Assembly: GCA_032719365.1 (NCBI GenBank)
Contig: CM064868.1
Span: 74,463,266-74,527,265, forward strand
Reading direction: 5' to 3'
DNA length: 64,000 nucleotides
From: Prinsepia uniflora
Lineage: Eukaryota; Streptophyta; Magnoliopsida; Rosales; Rosaceae
Made by a program: the position numbers and the translations under genes
Shown here: positions 20,740-31,469 of the stretch, in pieces
Position numbering within the stretch: the first letter of the stretch is position 1
Layout: each line of letters begins with the position of its first letter
Notes under the pieces: model-generated
Seen by the model: the letters and a program-made list of their open reading frames with translations, nothing else
What the model was told of the DNA's origin: nothing
Database searches by the model: none

Positions 20740-22620
20740 AAACTTCCTGCCTTTGATGATGACTTGGTCACTGATTCAGTTTCCTGGTTGTTCCCTGCAA
20801 CTCGGACTCGGTAATGACGGTGTCCACGCGGATCATCTTTTGTGCGGGTTCTTGGGGGCCTTTGTCTCCGAGACGTTCTATTGCCTTTTTCCTGACATAC
20901 TCGATGCAGTGTCCTTCCTTTAAGAGGTCCCGGAGGTATCTTTCGAAGTTCTGGCAGGAGTTTATGTCGTGCCCATAAAAAGTGTGATAGGCACACCATT
21001 TTGTCTTGTCAGCCCTCTCTTGGTCGCCTTTAAAGGGAGCTGGTATTTCGAACCACATGTTTTACTTTATCTGATTGTATATTTGGAGGACGGGTACTGA
21101 AAATTATTTGTTTGGCTTTGCACCAACGAACGTATTGGATGATGGGTTCCCTTTGCGCTTGTTGGCTTTCGCGACTGAGTTCCCGTAGTGGGCGCCATCC
21201 ATTGGCTGCACAAACACCTTTATGGGATGTCCATCTTCCTTAATGTGGTTGGCGGCATGTGTGGTGTTTTTCTCATCCTTCCAGCATGCATGTTGTTTTG
21301 CAAAGGATAACATCTTAGTGAGACTTCGGGCGTTGCTCATGACGATGTCTCCGTAGAGCTGGCTCTCCCGCAGTAGGCCCTGGCTGAATGCCATGGCAGC
21401 CACGAGATCGCTGCATCCTACGATGCCGAACTTTTCTTCGCAATACCTCCGGATTTATTACCGCAAGATTTCCTTAGACTTCTTTCAGATGGTGAAGAGG
21501 TGGTCATCCCTGACTTCGACGGTGCGAAGCTGCGAGTACTCTTTCAAGAAGGCCAGGGCCAGCTCTTCGAAGGAAGTGATTGACCTCCGAGGGAGATGGT
21601 TGAACTAGGTCGTTGCTTGACCTTGCAGCGAGGTTTGGAAAACTTTGCACGTGAGCGCGTCGTTGTGCCTGTGAGGTGCCATGACCCCCTGATAGTAATT
21701 GATGTGCTTCACTAGGTCGGAGGTTCCTTTGTACTGATTGAAGCTGGGAGTTGAAAATCGATGCGGGAACGGCTCTTCCTCAATGTCCCTCACAAATGGT
21801 GAAGATGATGACGCCTGAATCTTGCGCCAAAGGTCATCCTCCATGTTTCAGTCACGCTGAACACCTTGGAGGCATCGGTCTAACATCCTTCAGACATCCT
21901 CAGCATGCAATGGACCTTTGTGACGGGGATTTCCGCTTCGGGTCAAGTGGTGTCGACTCCCTTGAGTTGCAGAGGGAATGACACTCGAGCGTGTTGGCGA
22001 GTAGGTCTCGTCCTCTTCGCTGCTATCGTTTGTACTTCTTGAGTTACGATGGGTCTGTCCATCTTAGTGAGTGTGTGACACATGGGAGACTGCTTCCTAC
22101 CGTCAGCTATTGCGCGGGTACTCAATGCGTGAAAGTGCTCTAGGGTGTCCTCCGAGTCGCTTTTGAGCTGGAAGCCTCGATCATTCTTGGCCTTTTGCTC
22201 TGGGGGTGTAGCTTTCTTTCCCTGAGTCGCTTAGTGACGTGTCTCGGGACATTGTCCGACAGCTAACATAGTCCTTACCGGCGCATTTCGGGATGTCCCT
22301 TGGTGCCCCGCGAGGTTCACAACACTTCTTGGAGGTTCTGGATGTCCCGATGTTTCCTAATAGTTTTTATAGGAGCTCTGATTGGGCTCGAACTTGGTTG
22401 CTCAGTTGCTCAACCTGCTGCATTAGTCCAAGTAGCGGAGGCGAGCCCCTAGATGCTTACTCATGACGAGTAGCATGTCGGGACACACGTTGCGCGCCTT
22501 TAGCCGGATGTGATGGGCCACGTCTCTCTGGAGCTTGGGTAGCTGTTCGCTCACGGCAGCAATCGCAGCAGCAGATGTGGCAGCCTTAGAGATCTGTGCG
22601 GATCAGCGTGTTCTGGCCAT
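20740..22620 (-). pseudogene. Decayed gag of element 1
   Basis: Minus-strand pieces in different frames resemble plant Ty3/gypsy gag. At 21605-21844 a capsid-like stretch (PFPHRFSTPSFNQYKG.SDLVKHINYY) matches the start of a retrotransposon gag domain. The piece 21104-21403 continues it. The piece 20768-21058 holds a knuckle-like KWCAYH..GHDINSC motif followed by LRDLLKEGH. An ATG at 22620 could be the original start but runs into TGA after five codons. Frameshifts and stops break the frame. Gag would form the particle and bind RNA; no pol follows, and the next feature is the 25-bp array. Confidence 0.65.
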
Positions 22621-22705
22621 CTGAGGAATGGTAAGTGTTGAAAGTAGAATGGAGTTTTTTTCAAGGAAAAACTAAGGAGCACGCTTTGCGTATTTCTCAA
22701 ATCGA

Positions 22706-22723
22706 CTCTCAATGAAAGCACCA
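22706..22723 (-). other. Primer-site-like sequence of element 1
   Basis: On the minus strand TGGTGCTTTCATTGAGAG lies two bases after the 5' LTR end. The same sequence follows the LTR of element 2 (37444-37462). TGG at the start fits pairing to a tRNA 3' CCA; the tRNA was not identified. Confidence 0.6.
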
Positions 22724-22725
22724 GT

Positions 22726-22984
22726 TGTTGATGCAGAAATCGTCCGGCTTTGTGAAGTTCCTTCTCGATCCCTACACACAAGAACGAAAATCAAACGTGG
22801 TTAAGGTTGAATCCCGAGGGGGTGGTTCAATTGAAAACGTTATGATGCTTAAGTCAGATTCGAAAGAGAAATCTCAAAAGTTTAAGTAGCGTTCAATTGA
22901 ATTACCTTTATTGAGAAATGTGTACCCCTTATGTAGGGTGAGTGAGATATTCAATTTCCATAGTTTCGATGTGGGACAAATGCT
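22726..22984 (-). repeat. Element 1 5' LTR, segment left of the CACTA insertion
   Basis: It aligns to 14516-14773 of the other LTR, starting TGTTGATGCAG. It breaks after GCT at 22982-22984, the left copy of the CACTA target duplication. Confidence 0.9.
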
Positions 22985-23600
22985 TACTACAAGAAATATA
23001 AGCTAAGACCACTATTAATTAACAGTGTCTTTTGATGCTAAAGGCATAAATTATTGTGCCCAATGACCAATGGCCACAGTACAGCCACTAATGGATGGTC
23101 GGTATACTAGGTGGCCATCACTATTGCTAAAGGGCACAAAAGCACTTACTGTGCCATTATATATAAGCACAAATAAAAACTTATTTGGTGTCCATAGATC
23201 CAATATAATATAATTTATTTTTGAGTACAAATGTGCTTTTTGAAACATTTATAGATTTGTGTCTTTTGATAATGTATACAAATCTGTATACAAACAATTA
23301 TGTACAATCTTATACAAAATTGATTGTATGCAAATTTGCTACATAAAATTGTTATTTAAAACTTAAAGGACCATCTCCAATAAAAATAAATAGATCACAT
23401 TTTATGGGAAACATCATTCATCGGTGCAAAATAAGAAACTAGGTGAAAATAAATAAAAAACATCCATTAGATACCAAAATAAGAGAAACATCATCCATTA
23501 GTATGAAACCTCCCTAGAATATACATCATCCACTAGACATACAAAATGAGCTAGTTCAGATTCTGACACCAACCGCTTTAGATGCAGAAACCAACTCAAA

Positions 23601-23967
23601 ATGAAACCTGTACATAGACTTCAAATTCAACTACACATCTACATTTACATATCCAATTCAAAGTGAACTTCCCTAGATACAAAAAGCCACAAGGGCATCA
23701 ACTAGAGGAGTATCACATCAAAATGAAACCTGTACCTAGACTTCAAATTCAACTAAACATCTATATTTACATATCCAAATCAATGTGAACATCTCTAACT
23801 ACAAAAAGCCACAAGGGCATCAACTAGAGGAGTATCACTTCAAAATGAAACTTGTACCTAGACTTCAAATTCAACTAAACATTTATATTTACATATCCAA
23901 ATCAAAGTGAACATCCCTAGCTACAAAAAGCCACAAAGGGCATCAACTAGAGGAGTATCACTTCAAA
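23601..23967. repeat. 122-bp tandem repeat, 3 copies, in the CACTA element
   Basis: Copies start at 23601, 23723 and 23845 with ATGAAAC.TGTAC.TAGAC, and each includes CTACAAAAAGCCACAA and ACTAGAGGAGTATCAC. They lie directly downstream of the transposase remnant. Confidence 0.9.
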
Positions 23968-24050
23968 ATTAACCAAAAGATTTTCAGAAGCACTGCCAAG
24001 TACACGTTACCATCACTAGAAACGCAACAACAACAAAGTTCATTTAAAGA

Positions 24051-25898
24051 CTAACCAGAATTTTCACTGAGACAATCTGCAATGTCAGGCATAGTCCCCC
24101 CCGAAGGTCCATTTCGCATACAACCAGTACTTTCAGGTAGTGCACTTCCACATCCCTCCTTACTGTGTGCAGTAACAACACCACCCATTGTGTTCATGTC
24201 AGGATTTAACCCCAAACGTGTAAACATCATCATCATTTGCTCTAACATTTGAGCCTTGGCAACCTTCAAATTTTCCTCGGCTTCTGCTCTAAGCTCTTGT
24301 TTTAGCCTTTCTGCTGCTTCTTGTGCCTCCCGCTTAAGTCTCTCTTCCGCCTGAACGGCCTCTTGCCTCATAAGGTTGATCCTTTCTTCCGCTTCAGCTG
24401 CTACTTTCCTTTGTTCTTCATATGCATCCCTCAGCAAAGTACCTCCTTTGCCAGTCCTCGTTGTTCGGTGACAACTTCGGGAACATCTGCCCAGGAAACC
24501 CCAATCCCATATCCCCTCACACTATTGCTCTTCTCCGGACCCATTACTTGAGTATAAATCTGATTTCGTACTTCAGCTGTTACCTTATCCCCATTATCCC
24601 GAACCTCTTCTTCAAGTCTTTGAAATTCTGTCTGCATTTTAAATTTAATTTGTATCAAACTAGCTAAAATTGTACCCTCTAGTTTAATGGCCTAAAAAAC
24701 AGTACTAACCATCACATGTCTAGACTCTTCATCAACTGGTTGCCGATTTGGACCTCTAGTGTGAGTGATCGTGAAGAATGTAACACGATTAGGTTCGTGG
24801 CCATTTTTTCAGCCTATAATACAAAATGAGCTAATTAATCATACACATTTATATCAGCATAGTCTTCTTATACACGTTTTTAAAAAATAATCGTTACTTT
24901 TGGTTTATATGGCTATTAACTATGGCTAGTAAATATGGCTAACTCCACAAATATAATATAATTATGCTAGTAACTATGGCTAAGTCCAGCTGCTAATAAT
25001 ATAATTATATTAAAATGTATGATTAACTTACATATTCATGTCGATTTTGAGCAAAAGTTGTAGTTCCAGTTGTGTGACTCATCTTTAAATGCTTCCTGTT
25101 ACTTGAATTTGTTTTGCATTTGTCCTAATTTGAATATAAAAAACAGCAAATTGTTAATATTAGTACACTTCAATGCACAATATAGTCTGCATTCTAAATT
25201 GAAAATTTGAGAAACACACCTTGTTCTTTTTTTCATCCCAATGTGCTACTAAGTTACACCATTGGCTTCCATTAACTCGTTCATCTTTATATCCAATATT
25301 GAACCTTTCCGCCGAGTACTCAAATGGCAAATAATATAGCTTACAGAGCTTTGCCCTCCAACTTCGGAAACGATCATTCAACTTACGGGCAACATTGGCC
25401 TTCACAATGACCTCCTTCCCAGCGGCTCCCGGATTTGTCCAATCAATTGTCACCTACATAAACAAGTGCTCCATCTTATCAATCATCGCTAAGAAAAAAT
25501 TCTATAAAGGCATACAAGATATATGATGGCATACAAGATCATTATGAGTTAATAAGATGGCATGCAAGATATAATTAGGAATTAGATGAATGAACAATTT
25601 TTATGAGGGCAACCAACTACACCTGTACACGCTGTCAAGCGGACTCAATCTTAGAAGCGTCTAATTTACGCCAATCAGGAGCATCGAGTGGACACAACCG
25701 TGGATCACGTGCCAACATTTCTAAAAAAACGTCCATATTTGGCCACGTTCTCATGAGGAGAAATAGCCTGTCCAAATTTTTTGAACGATAATATTTCCTT
25801 CCCTGCCTTGCCCCAACATGGCCTATTAATTCCCCTGCATTTCCCTTTCTTTTTAATCTGATTTGATGGTGCTTCCATTCCAGAACCCCCGGCATCAT
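24051..25898 (-). pseudogene. Plant transposase (Ptta/En/Spm, Transposase_24) gene remnant
   Basis: Minus-strand exon-like pieces in order: 25898-25635 (PNMDVFLEML, WRKL); 25453 to about 25220 (VTIDW.NPG, ANVARKLNDRFRSWRA, LCKLYYLPFE, NLVAHWDEKK); about 25126-25033 (KCKTNSSNRKHLKMSH); about 24797-24712 (VTFFTITHTRG, PVDEESRHVM); 24658-24431 (EVRNQIYTQVMGPE, VRGYGIGV); 24437-24051 (coiled coil rich in EEAxERLK). These are the order and motifs of the small DNA-binding protein family of plant CACTA elements. The last two pieces are in different frames, with a one-base shift near 24435, so the gene as read here is broken. Intron borders were placed by eye. Confidence 0.75.
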
Positions 25899-27804
25899 TT
25901 GATTCTATTGCTCCCCCATGTGTTGCATTGGTTTGTGATGTCTAGACTTGTTGGAATTAATCAATTCCAAAAAGTCGTGGTTGTGATTCCATGGCAGCAC
26001 TTAGATGTTCCATAAATGCGTCATTATCCCTTGTCAAATAGTTCTCCATCTATGTCATAAAAATTTATGAAACAGTTAACACCATCATATAAAGAGCCTA
26101 GCATAATTAACACAAAAAGAAAGCCTAACCCTTCTATAAATTTCCACAATCTCTATCTTTCTTTATGTACATAGTTTTGTTAAAAATAATCACCAAAACA
26201 CTCTTCATTCCCTACATCATTCTTGAGTTATATGGGATGGTTTTGTAAAGAGGAAAAAGAACCGAACAAATGGTCTACATGAAACAAGAAGTTGCACAAT
26301 AGCGCTAATTATGAAAATGACACAGGGGTCGAAACTCATGTTTCAAAATCTTCAGACACTGTTAAGTATTTCCCACCAAAATCTTCCTAATCCAATTGTT
26401 TATTTCCTTACCATCATTATGAATTTATGACACAGAATTAAAACAATGCCAAACATTTTTATTTTTTACGGAGTCAACTGTTTACTTATATTAAAGAGAT
26501 GATCATGAAATTTTTTATCACTTTTTCATGTAAGCTTGATTGATGCATGATGAACAGTCTGGAACACCCGTGGGCGTTTGGTGATTGGAATCTCGGGATA
26601 AAATTAGGGGCCCTAATCATAACATTAGGTTTTGGATAATGACAATTTTTCTTTCTGCAATAAGACAATTCTTCTTTGTGTATTAATGTTACTTTATAGT
26701 AAGTGTGGCCCATATCAACTATCCAACTATCCACCACCAGCTCACAGACTCAACCGACTACACTTTCACCGAATTTCAGCGAGAAAATTTTGAATGTAAT
26801 GAGATAACCATTCCATATCAATCAAGTTTCTTATAAATGATTTTAAGTAAATCATTAATTCGGTTTGTTGGTTCATATGAAGCTGTGTGATTGACTAAAT
26901 ATTGGATTAAAAAAAAATTCAGACTACTAACTAAGGGAATTCTCCATAAATTTTTTTAAAACAGGATTAATGTTGAATTGGTGACACCATAAATTTAAAA
27001 CTAACAACAATAATCGAAAGATAAAAGATAGAGAGAGATTAATAATTCATTACATTATACCGTCTGTTTTCGAATCCGGCGTCCTCTGTTTTGGTCTCCT
27101 GTTCTTGAATGGTCTACATAAATTTATTTGAGAATACATATACCCACAAATTTTGAACTTATTATTTAGGTGTGACAACATGACTAGGGACTATGGATGG
27201 CTAAACTATATATGATCATAATCAACAATATCATGAAATTAACATAGTGCATCAAACTCTGTTTTCTCTTATAAATGTTAATAATCATAGTCCAATTACT
27301 CAGAGCAATCCAAAACAAAGGGAAAAACACAAAACAAATTTAGCCAAAAGTTGAAAGCTACAGCTAAGGAAGAGCGAAAAGTATATAGTTTTAGGGTTAT
27401 GCAAATAATAATTGATATTTTGTTTCTATATATATATTATCATCCCGTTAATTTAGGGTTATGCAAATAATAGTACTAATTTAAAATTAATTAATTGGCC
27501 TATAACCTTACCCCCTACGATTTTGTGTACTCAATCATATCATAGGATTTAATTATTTGAGATTAATTTAGTCTACGTTTTCAGCAAGAAACATTTTACC
27601 TGAGGCCTGGAACAACCGTAGTGTCGAAAATGGAGAACTTTTTGAAGGACCCAAAATCGTCTCCCAGCAACAACGACCTCTGGACAAGCTCCCAGTAATA
27701 TAATTAGTCACCTGTAATAACATAAATTTATCATCAATTTAGTTTCGTCTATGCATAATTTATCAAAAATAATAATTGTACTCACATCGATGAATAAATT
27801 TACT

Positions 27805-28060
27805 AGAATCGATGGGAGAGAGAGCAGCGGCGGCGAGGAGCGATGGTGAGGAGAGAAAGCAGCGACGAGGAGCGACGGGAGGCGAGGAGCGATGGTGAGG
27901 AGCGATGGGAGGCGACTGCGACGGAGAACTGGGCGAGGAACGAGAGATAAAGAGAGAAAACGATGGGCGAGGATCGATGGGAGGCGACGGAGAGATGGGC
28001 GAGGAACGAGAGAGAGAGAGCAGCGGAGGGAGGATAGACGGACGACGGGAAAAGAGTTTC
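27805..28060. repeat. GA-rich degenerate repeat in the CACTA element
   Basis: Imperfect repeats of GAGGAGCGATGGGAGGCGA type form a purine-rich strand. They keep long frames open on both strands (for example 27763-28092 minus), which is a composition effect and not evidence of genes. Confidence 0.75.
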
Positions 28061-28635
28061 TTCGTTCTCTTTTGTGTGCAGCGGCTGCGCATAAGAGAAA
28101 ATGGGAAAGTGATGACTGATAACTAGGTTTTTACGTTTTACTTGTTTAATTATTTTTATTTTTACAGTTTGTATTTTTATTTTTACTGTTATATTTAATT
28201 GTTAATTATTTAATTAATTAACAAATTTATATCACAAATGGACGGTCGTGATTAAACTATTTGGACGGCTCATATGGGCTATTAAAAAATAGGGAAATTT
28301 TTTGGGAGAAAATTTGATTTTGCACGCTAAACTAGTGCGGGAATTAAAAGCAAAATGCGGGAATTAAAAACAATAAAGACACAAATATACATTTGTGTCC
28401 TTTGGCGCACTCTATACGCACGGTCAATTGTGTCATCTCATAATGAGAGTCCTAACAAAAAGTTTGGTGCCTATTGTATCAGTCTTTGGGCACAACATAC
28501 CAAAAACATTAGTGCTTAATACCATAAAATAGGTCACTGCAAACTTATTTGTGTCCAATACAACAATAGAGGATACTAACACCGTTTTGGTGCCATCAAC
28601 AATTGTGGCCTAAACTTATATTTCTTGTAGTGGCT

Positions 28636-28854
28636 CCTTGATTTGCGTGCTGACACAAGTTATGCAAATCGAGTGAGAGAAACTTCCACATGTCAACCCG
28701 ATTTGGGCCCAATATTTGGGCTACGTAAGCATTGTGGGCTTGAGTCATGTTCAGTGCTTAGGCTTTAAGTATTATTGTCAGGGGCAATTTGGTCTTTTTG
28801 GGAATTATGGGCCACATGGTAGCTCCACATTCTTCCAGTGATTTTGGGTTCACA
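28636..28854 (-). repeat. Element 1 5' LTR, segment right of the CACTA insertion
   Basis: It continues the LTR (CCTTGATTTGCGTGCTGACA) and ends GGGTTCACA at 28854, followed by the GAAAG target duplication and host intron sequence. Confidence 0.9.
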
Positions 28855-28982
28855 GAAAGTAACAAAGAAAGTGACTTTTTTCTTAATTACAACATACAAT
28901 TTTTCAATCTTAGCTTTTGTCTTCAATGGTGACAATATCTTTTTGGTTTATAACTTCGTATGCGTACTTGTAGTTTGTCCAG

Positions 28983-29122
28983 GAAGCAGTGGACAAGCTC
29001 TCTGTGATGAATCACCCTGATGGAGATTGTCCACTGTGTTTATGCCCTTTGTTCCGAGAAGATGAGCAGAGTAAAGGTTTACCATTTATGAAGTTGATGT
29101 CTTGTTTCCATTGCTTTCACAG
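28983..29122 (+). CDS. RNF25-like: RNF25-like exon: end of RWD linker and first RING half
   Basis: The acceptor is TTTGTCCAG at 28974-28982 and the donor AG|GTAGTC at 29122/29123. Translation starts EAVDKLSVMNHPDGDCPLC and runs to MSCFHCFH, giving the first two metal-binding cysteines and the central Cys-His-His set. Reading is open and well conserved, unlike exon 1. Confidence 0.85.
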
Positions 29123-29232
29123 GTAGTCTTATATTGTGTATTTGTATGTATGTTTGTATATATATACGATATTTTACTGTGATCTGATTTTGGTTGTAAA
29201 TTTTGTTCTCCCTTTTCCTTTAAATATGGCAG

Positions 29233-29342
29233 TGAGTGCATTATGAGGTGGTGGAGTTGGCTTCAAACAAAAAACGAAAGCAATGCCAATGATTCATCAA
29301 GTGCACACGCACATACTATTAGAGGCCTGGGAAACCGTAAAG
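29233..29342 (+). CDS. RNF25-like: RNF25-like exon: RING middle
   Basis: The acceptor is ATATGGCAG at 29232. The split codon AG|T gives Ser, followed by ECIMRWWSWLQT and a polar insert. The donor is AAAG|GTATAG at 29342/29343. The Cys after SE is a RING ligand. Confidence 0.82.
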
Positions 29343-30339
29343 GTATAGCGAGTCGTCACATTTATATGAAGAGACAATTAGCAATATAAAGGCAGTAGGT
29401 TGAATTCATGTCTCGAAACTTCAGGAGACAATTTAGACTATGAGATTACTTATAACTTTGTTTTGGATTTTGGTAAATGGTTGGATTTACCAAAGGAGCA
29501 TGGATATATGATTATAAACCAAAAAATTTATATTAAGAAGAGCACCAAGATAAGATTTAAAACAAATTAATAGCTTTTAAATATATAAACATCGACATAT
29601 GAATGAGTTAGAATTGAAGATGTCCATAATTAGTCTAATTTGGGAAGATATGTTTCAAAATAGCATCCTTTGAGAAGATATATATTTCAAAGTAGCATTC
29701 TTTGAAGATATGTTATCCTAGTTATGGTGTTGCTTAGCACATTGGTCCATAGAGCAAGTAGAGGGTGGTTCCTTTATGCGTTTGACCCAAGCATTTGATG
29801 TGGGCCTTTTTCTTTTCTTCAATGATTCATTATTTACATGAATCCTTGCTGCTTCTATTTCTAATTTGTATGGGAAGTAGAGAAAAATTTGCAACCTAGA
29901 AGAATTAGATAAATATATAGAATTACACCGTAGTTGCCATTTTTGTTGGAGTTCAGTAAAACTACATTTGCGTGGGTGCTTCATTAGTATCAGGAATTAA
30001 GGATAGGTGCCTATGATCTTTAAATCTTCTATGAGAAGAGGCTAGTTCTTCTTAGCCTATGCTAGATTTTCTTTCTATTATTATTATTATTTTTGTTGTG
30101 TTTGCCACATTTATGGTTCACCCTCCCCGGATGCCTGATTAGTAAACTTTTTCATTTACAAGAAAAATAGAATATAATTATTAGATGGGAGACAACAACT
30201 TTCATTGTTTCCTTTGTATGGCCTGAGCTAATCATACAGTACACTACAATTGTAATGTCATGTTTAACATTCCATATGTTCTGAAAGACATTTGTATTTG
30301 TTGTTCTAGCTCTCTTCCGTTTTATTAATTTCTGACAAG

Positions 30340-30461
30340 TGATGAATTGTTGTGAAGCTGTGGAAGAGAGTATTGGAACCTGCCCGGTTTGTCGTAAAGT
30401 TTTTCATACCCAGGATTTTGAACCTGTGCTTGACTTGGTTGACAATCATTCGTCCCAATTG
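30340..30461 (+). CDS. RNF25-like: RNF25-like exon: last RING cysteines
   Basis: It encodes EESIGTCPVCRKVF and then LDLVDNHSSQL, with donor TTG|GTATTT at 30461/30462. Two in-frame acceptors are possible, TGACAAG (exon from 30340) and TGTGAAG (exon from 30358), adding or skipping six residues. Confidence 0.78.
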
Positions 30462-31064
30462 GTATTTCATCTGACCATAAATTATACATTTTGTTGATAA
30501 ATGCTTCAACTATGACTAGAACTATTTTTTAGAAGTAATGTCCTTATAGTTGTGTAAAGTATTCAGCAGAAAATTACCCAATTATGTGCAGCCATTTGTA
30601 TCATAGCCCATCATCTAATTGCGTTTTAGATGCCCCATCAATAAAAGAGAGAATGGTTATAGTATTGATAAGGTTGGTTCTGTCAAGACTCTGTCTGGTC
30701 ATGTCAACCCAAACTCAAGTAGATGCATGAGGAATAAGAACGCACCTTTATTTTGTAAATGGTCATTTGAAAGTTTTGAATGAATGTATGTGTCTTCCAT
30801 ATTCATTTGAAGATAGTATTAGAACCTAAATGTCCTGATAAAGAAGACCAAATTGAATGCATATTTTAAAAAAAAAAATAAATACTTGATTTTAGAGGAT
30901 TTGAAGTTGATATGACCTTAGGATTGGAAAGAATGGATCCATATATCTCAAGTTTGCAATTCCAGTGTCAACTTGACTGAAGTTTATTCTAATATTTGAG
31001 TTTTAACCTCTAATACTGTTCATTCAATGTTCTCCATAGAAGTTAATTTTTGTTTGCATTTTAG

Positions 31065-31469
31065 CTGATTTGGACGAGTATTCCTTTTCAGAGTTTGGAT
31101 GATAATGAAGATGATGACAGTGAGCAACTGCTTCAGTTGGATTCAGAGAATGCCCGAAGACAAAACTTTGAGGCCATATTGAAGTTACAGCAAGAAAACA
31201 ACGGTTTAATTGAACCTAAGAAAAATCTTGTCGTCGTACCCGGTATGGTACTCCCGCCACCAGTTGCACCATCAACCTCTGAGGCACCCAAAGAATCTGC
31301 TGTGCAGCAGCAACAAAGGGAGCCCCGAGTCACCTCAGAAATGCATTCTACTGGCTCCTCAAATACTCCTAATGAGAATGAACAGACGAGTTCCAGCTCA
31401 TGGAAGCCGAGAGTACGTCATCAAAGAAGACCCGCTGGGCAGTGGATAAAGAGAGACAATGGTAAGTGA
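31065..31469 (+). CDS. RNF25-like: RNF25-like last exon: acidic, Gln/Ser-rich tail
   Basis: The acceptor is GCATTTTAG at 31064 and the phase matches the previous exon. It encodes LIWTSIPFQSLDDNEDDDSEQ and then a Pro/Gln/Ser-rich stretch ending WIKRDNGK and TGA at 31467-31469. The last bases read AATG|GTAAGTGA, a perfect splice donor, so a further exon may exist and the stop may be intronic. Confidence 0.75.
   Translation: MIWTSIPFQSLDDNEDDDSEQLLQLDSENARRQNFEAILKLQQENNGLIEPKKNLVVVPGMVLPPPVAPSTSEAPKESAVQQQQREPRVTSEMHSTGSSNTPNENEQTSSSSWKPRVRHQRRPAGQWIKRDNGK

Larger units (their letters stand above)
22985..28632 (-). mobile_element. CACTA (En/Spm) DNA transposon, non-autonomous, target duplication GCT
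   Basis: Terminal inverted repeats are TACTACAAGAAATATAAG (left) and, on the other strand, CACTACAAGAAATATAAG (right), continuing imperfectly as far as GGCCA or GACCA. It interrupts element 1's LTR and is flanked by the 3-bp duplication GCT (22982-22984 and 28633-28635), which is diagnostic for CACTA elements. The first base of the left end is T instead of C. It carries a Transposase_24-type gene remnant (24051-25898), a 122-bp tandem repeat and a GA-rich stretch. No main DDE transposase (TnpD/Transposase_21) was found, so it could only move in trans. Confidence 0.9.
14516..28854 (-). mobile_element. Gag-only LTR retrotransposon (LARD/TR-GAG type), element 1, target duplication GAAAG
   Basis: Its LTRs (14516-14994; 22726-22984 plus 28636-28854) enclose an internal region on the minus strand. 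Perfect GAAAG duplications flank it (14511-14515 and 28855-28859). In element order, internal sequence holds a primer-site-like stretch, a decayed gag (22620-20740), a 25-bp array, a 24-bp array, a long non-coding stretch, a 22-bp array and a polypurine tract. No protease, reverse transcriptase or integrase motif was found, so it would need proteins in trans. Removing the solo Tekay LTR (17634-20256) and the CACTA transposon (22985-28632) leaves about 6.06 kb. It is antisense to the host gene. By eye the LTRs differ at about 15-20 of the first 259 positions. Confidence 0.87.
14260..31469 (+). pseudogene. RNF25-like: RNF25-like RWD/RING E3 ubiquitin ligase gene, broken and split by a retrotransposon
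   Basis: Exons were found at 14260-14409, 28983-29122, 29233-29342, about 30340-30461 and 31065-31469, all + strand, with GT..AG borders and matching phases. Exon 1 encodes the start of an RWD domain (ELEAVQAVYGDNCVV). The next exons encode a RING finger with all eight metal ligands: CPLC, then C-F-H-C-F-H-S-E-C, then CPVC. The last exon is acidic and Gln/Ser-rich. RNF25-type proteins are RING E3 ligases that bind an E2 through the RING. Two defects are visible. Exon 1 ends in TAG directly before the GT donor, where a Gln codon (CAG) is expected. The exons for the RWD core are missing: only about 230 bp of host DNA remain between exon 1 and the RING exon once the retrotransposon is removed. 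It could instead be a partial duplicate of an intact gene elsewhere. Confidence 0.72.

Noticed and set aside
27763..28126. Frames of 73-109 codons on both strands in the CACTA element
   Set aside because: They are produced by a GA-rich degenerate repeat (Arg/Ser/Pro-rich translations) without domain similarity.
31095..31469. Independent 124-codon gene starting at 31095
   Set aside because: The frame is open back to a splice acceptor at 31064 and continues the RNF25-like protein in phase, so it is the last exon and not a separate gene.
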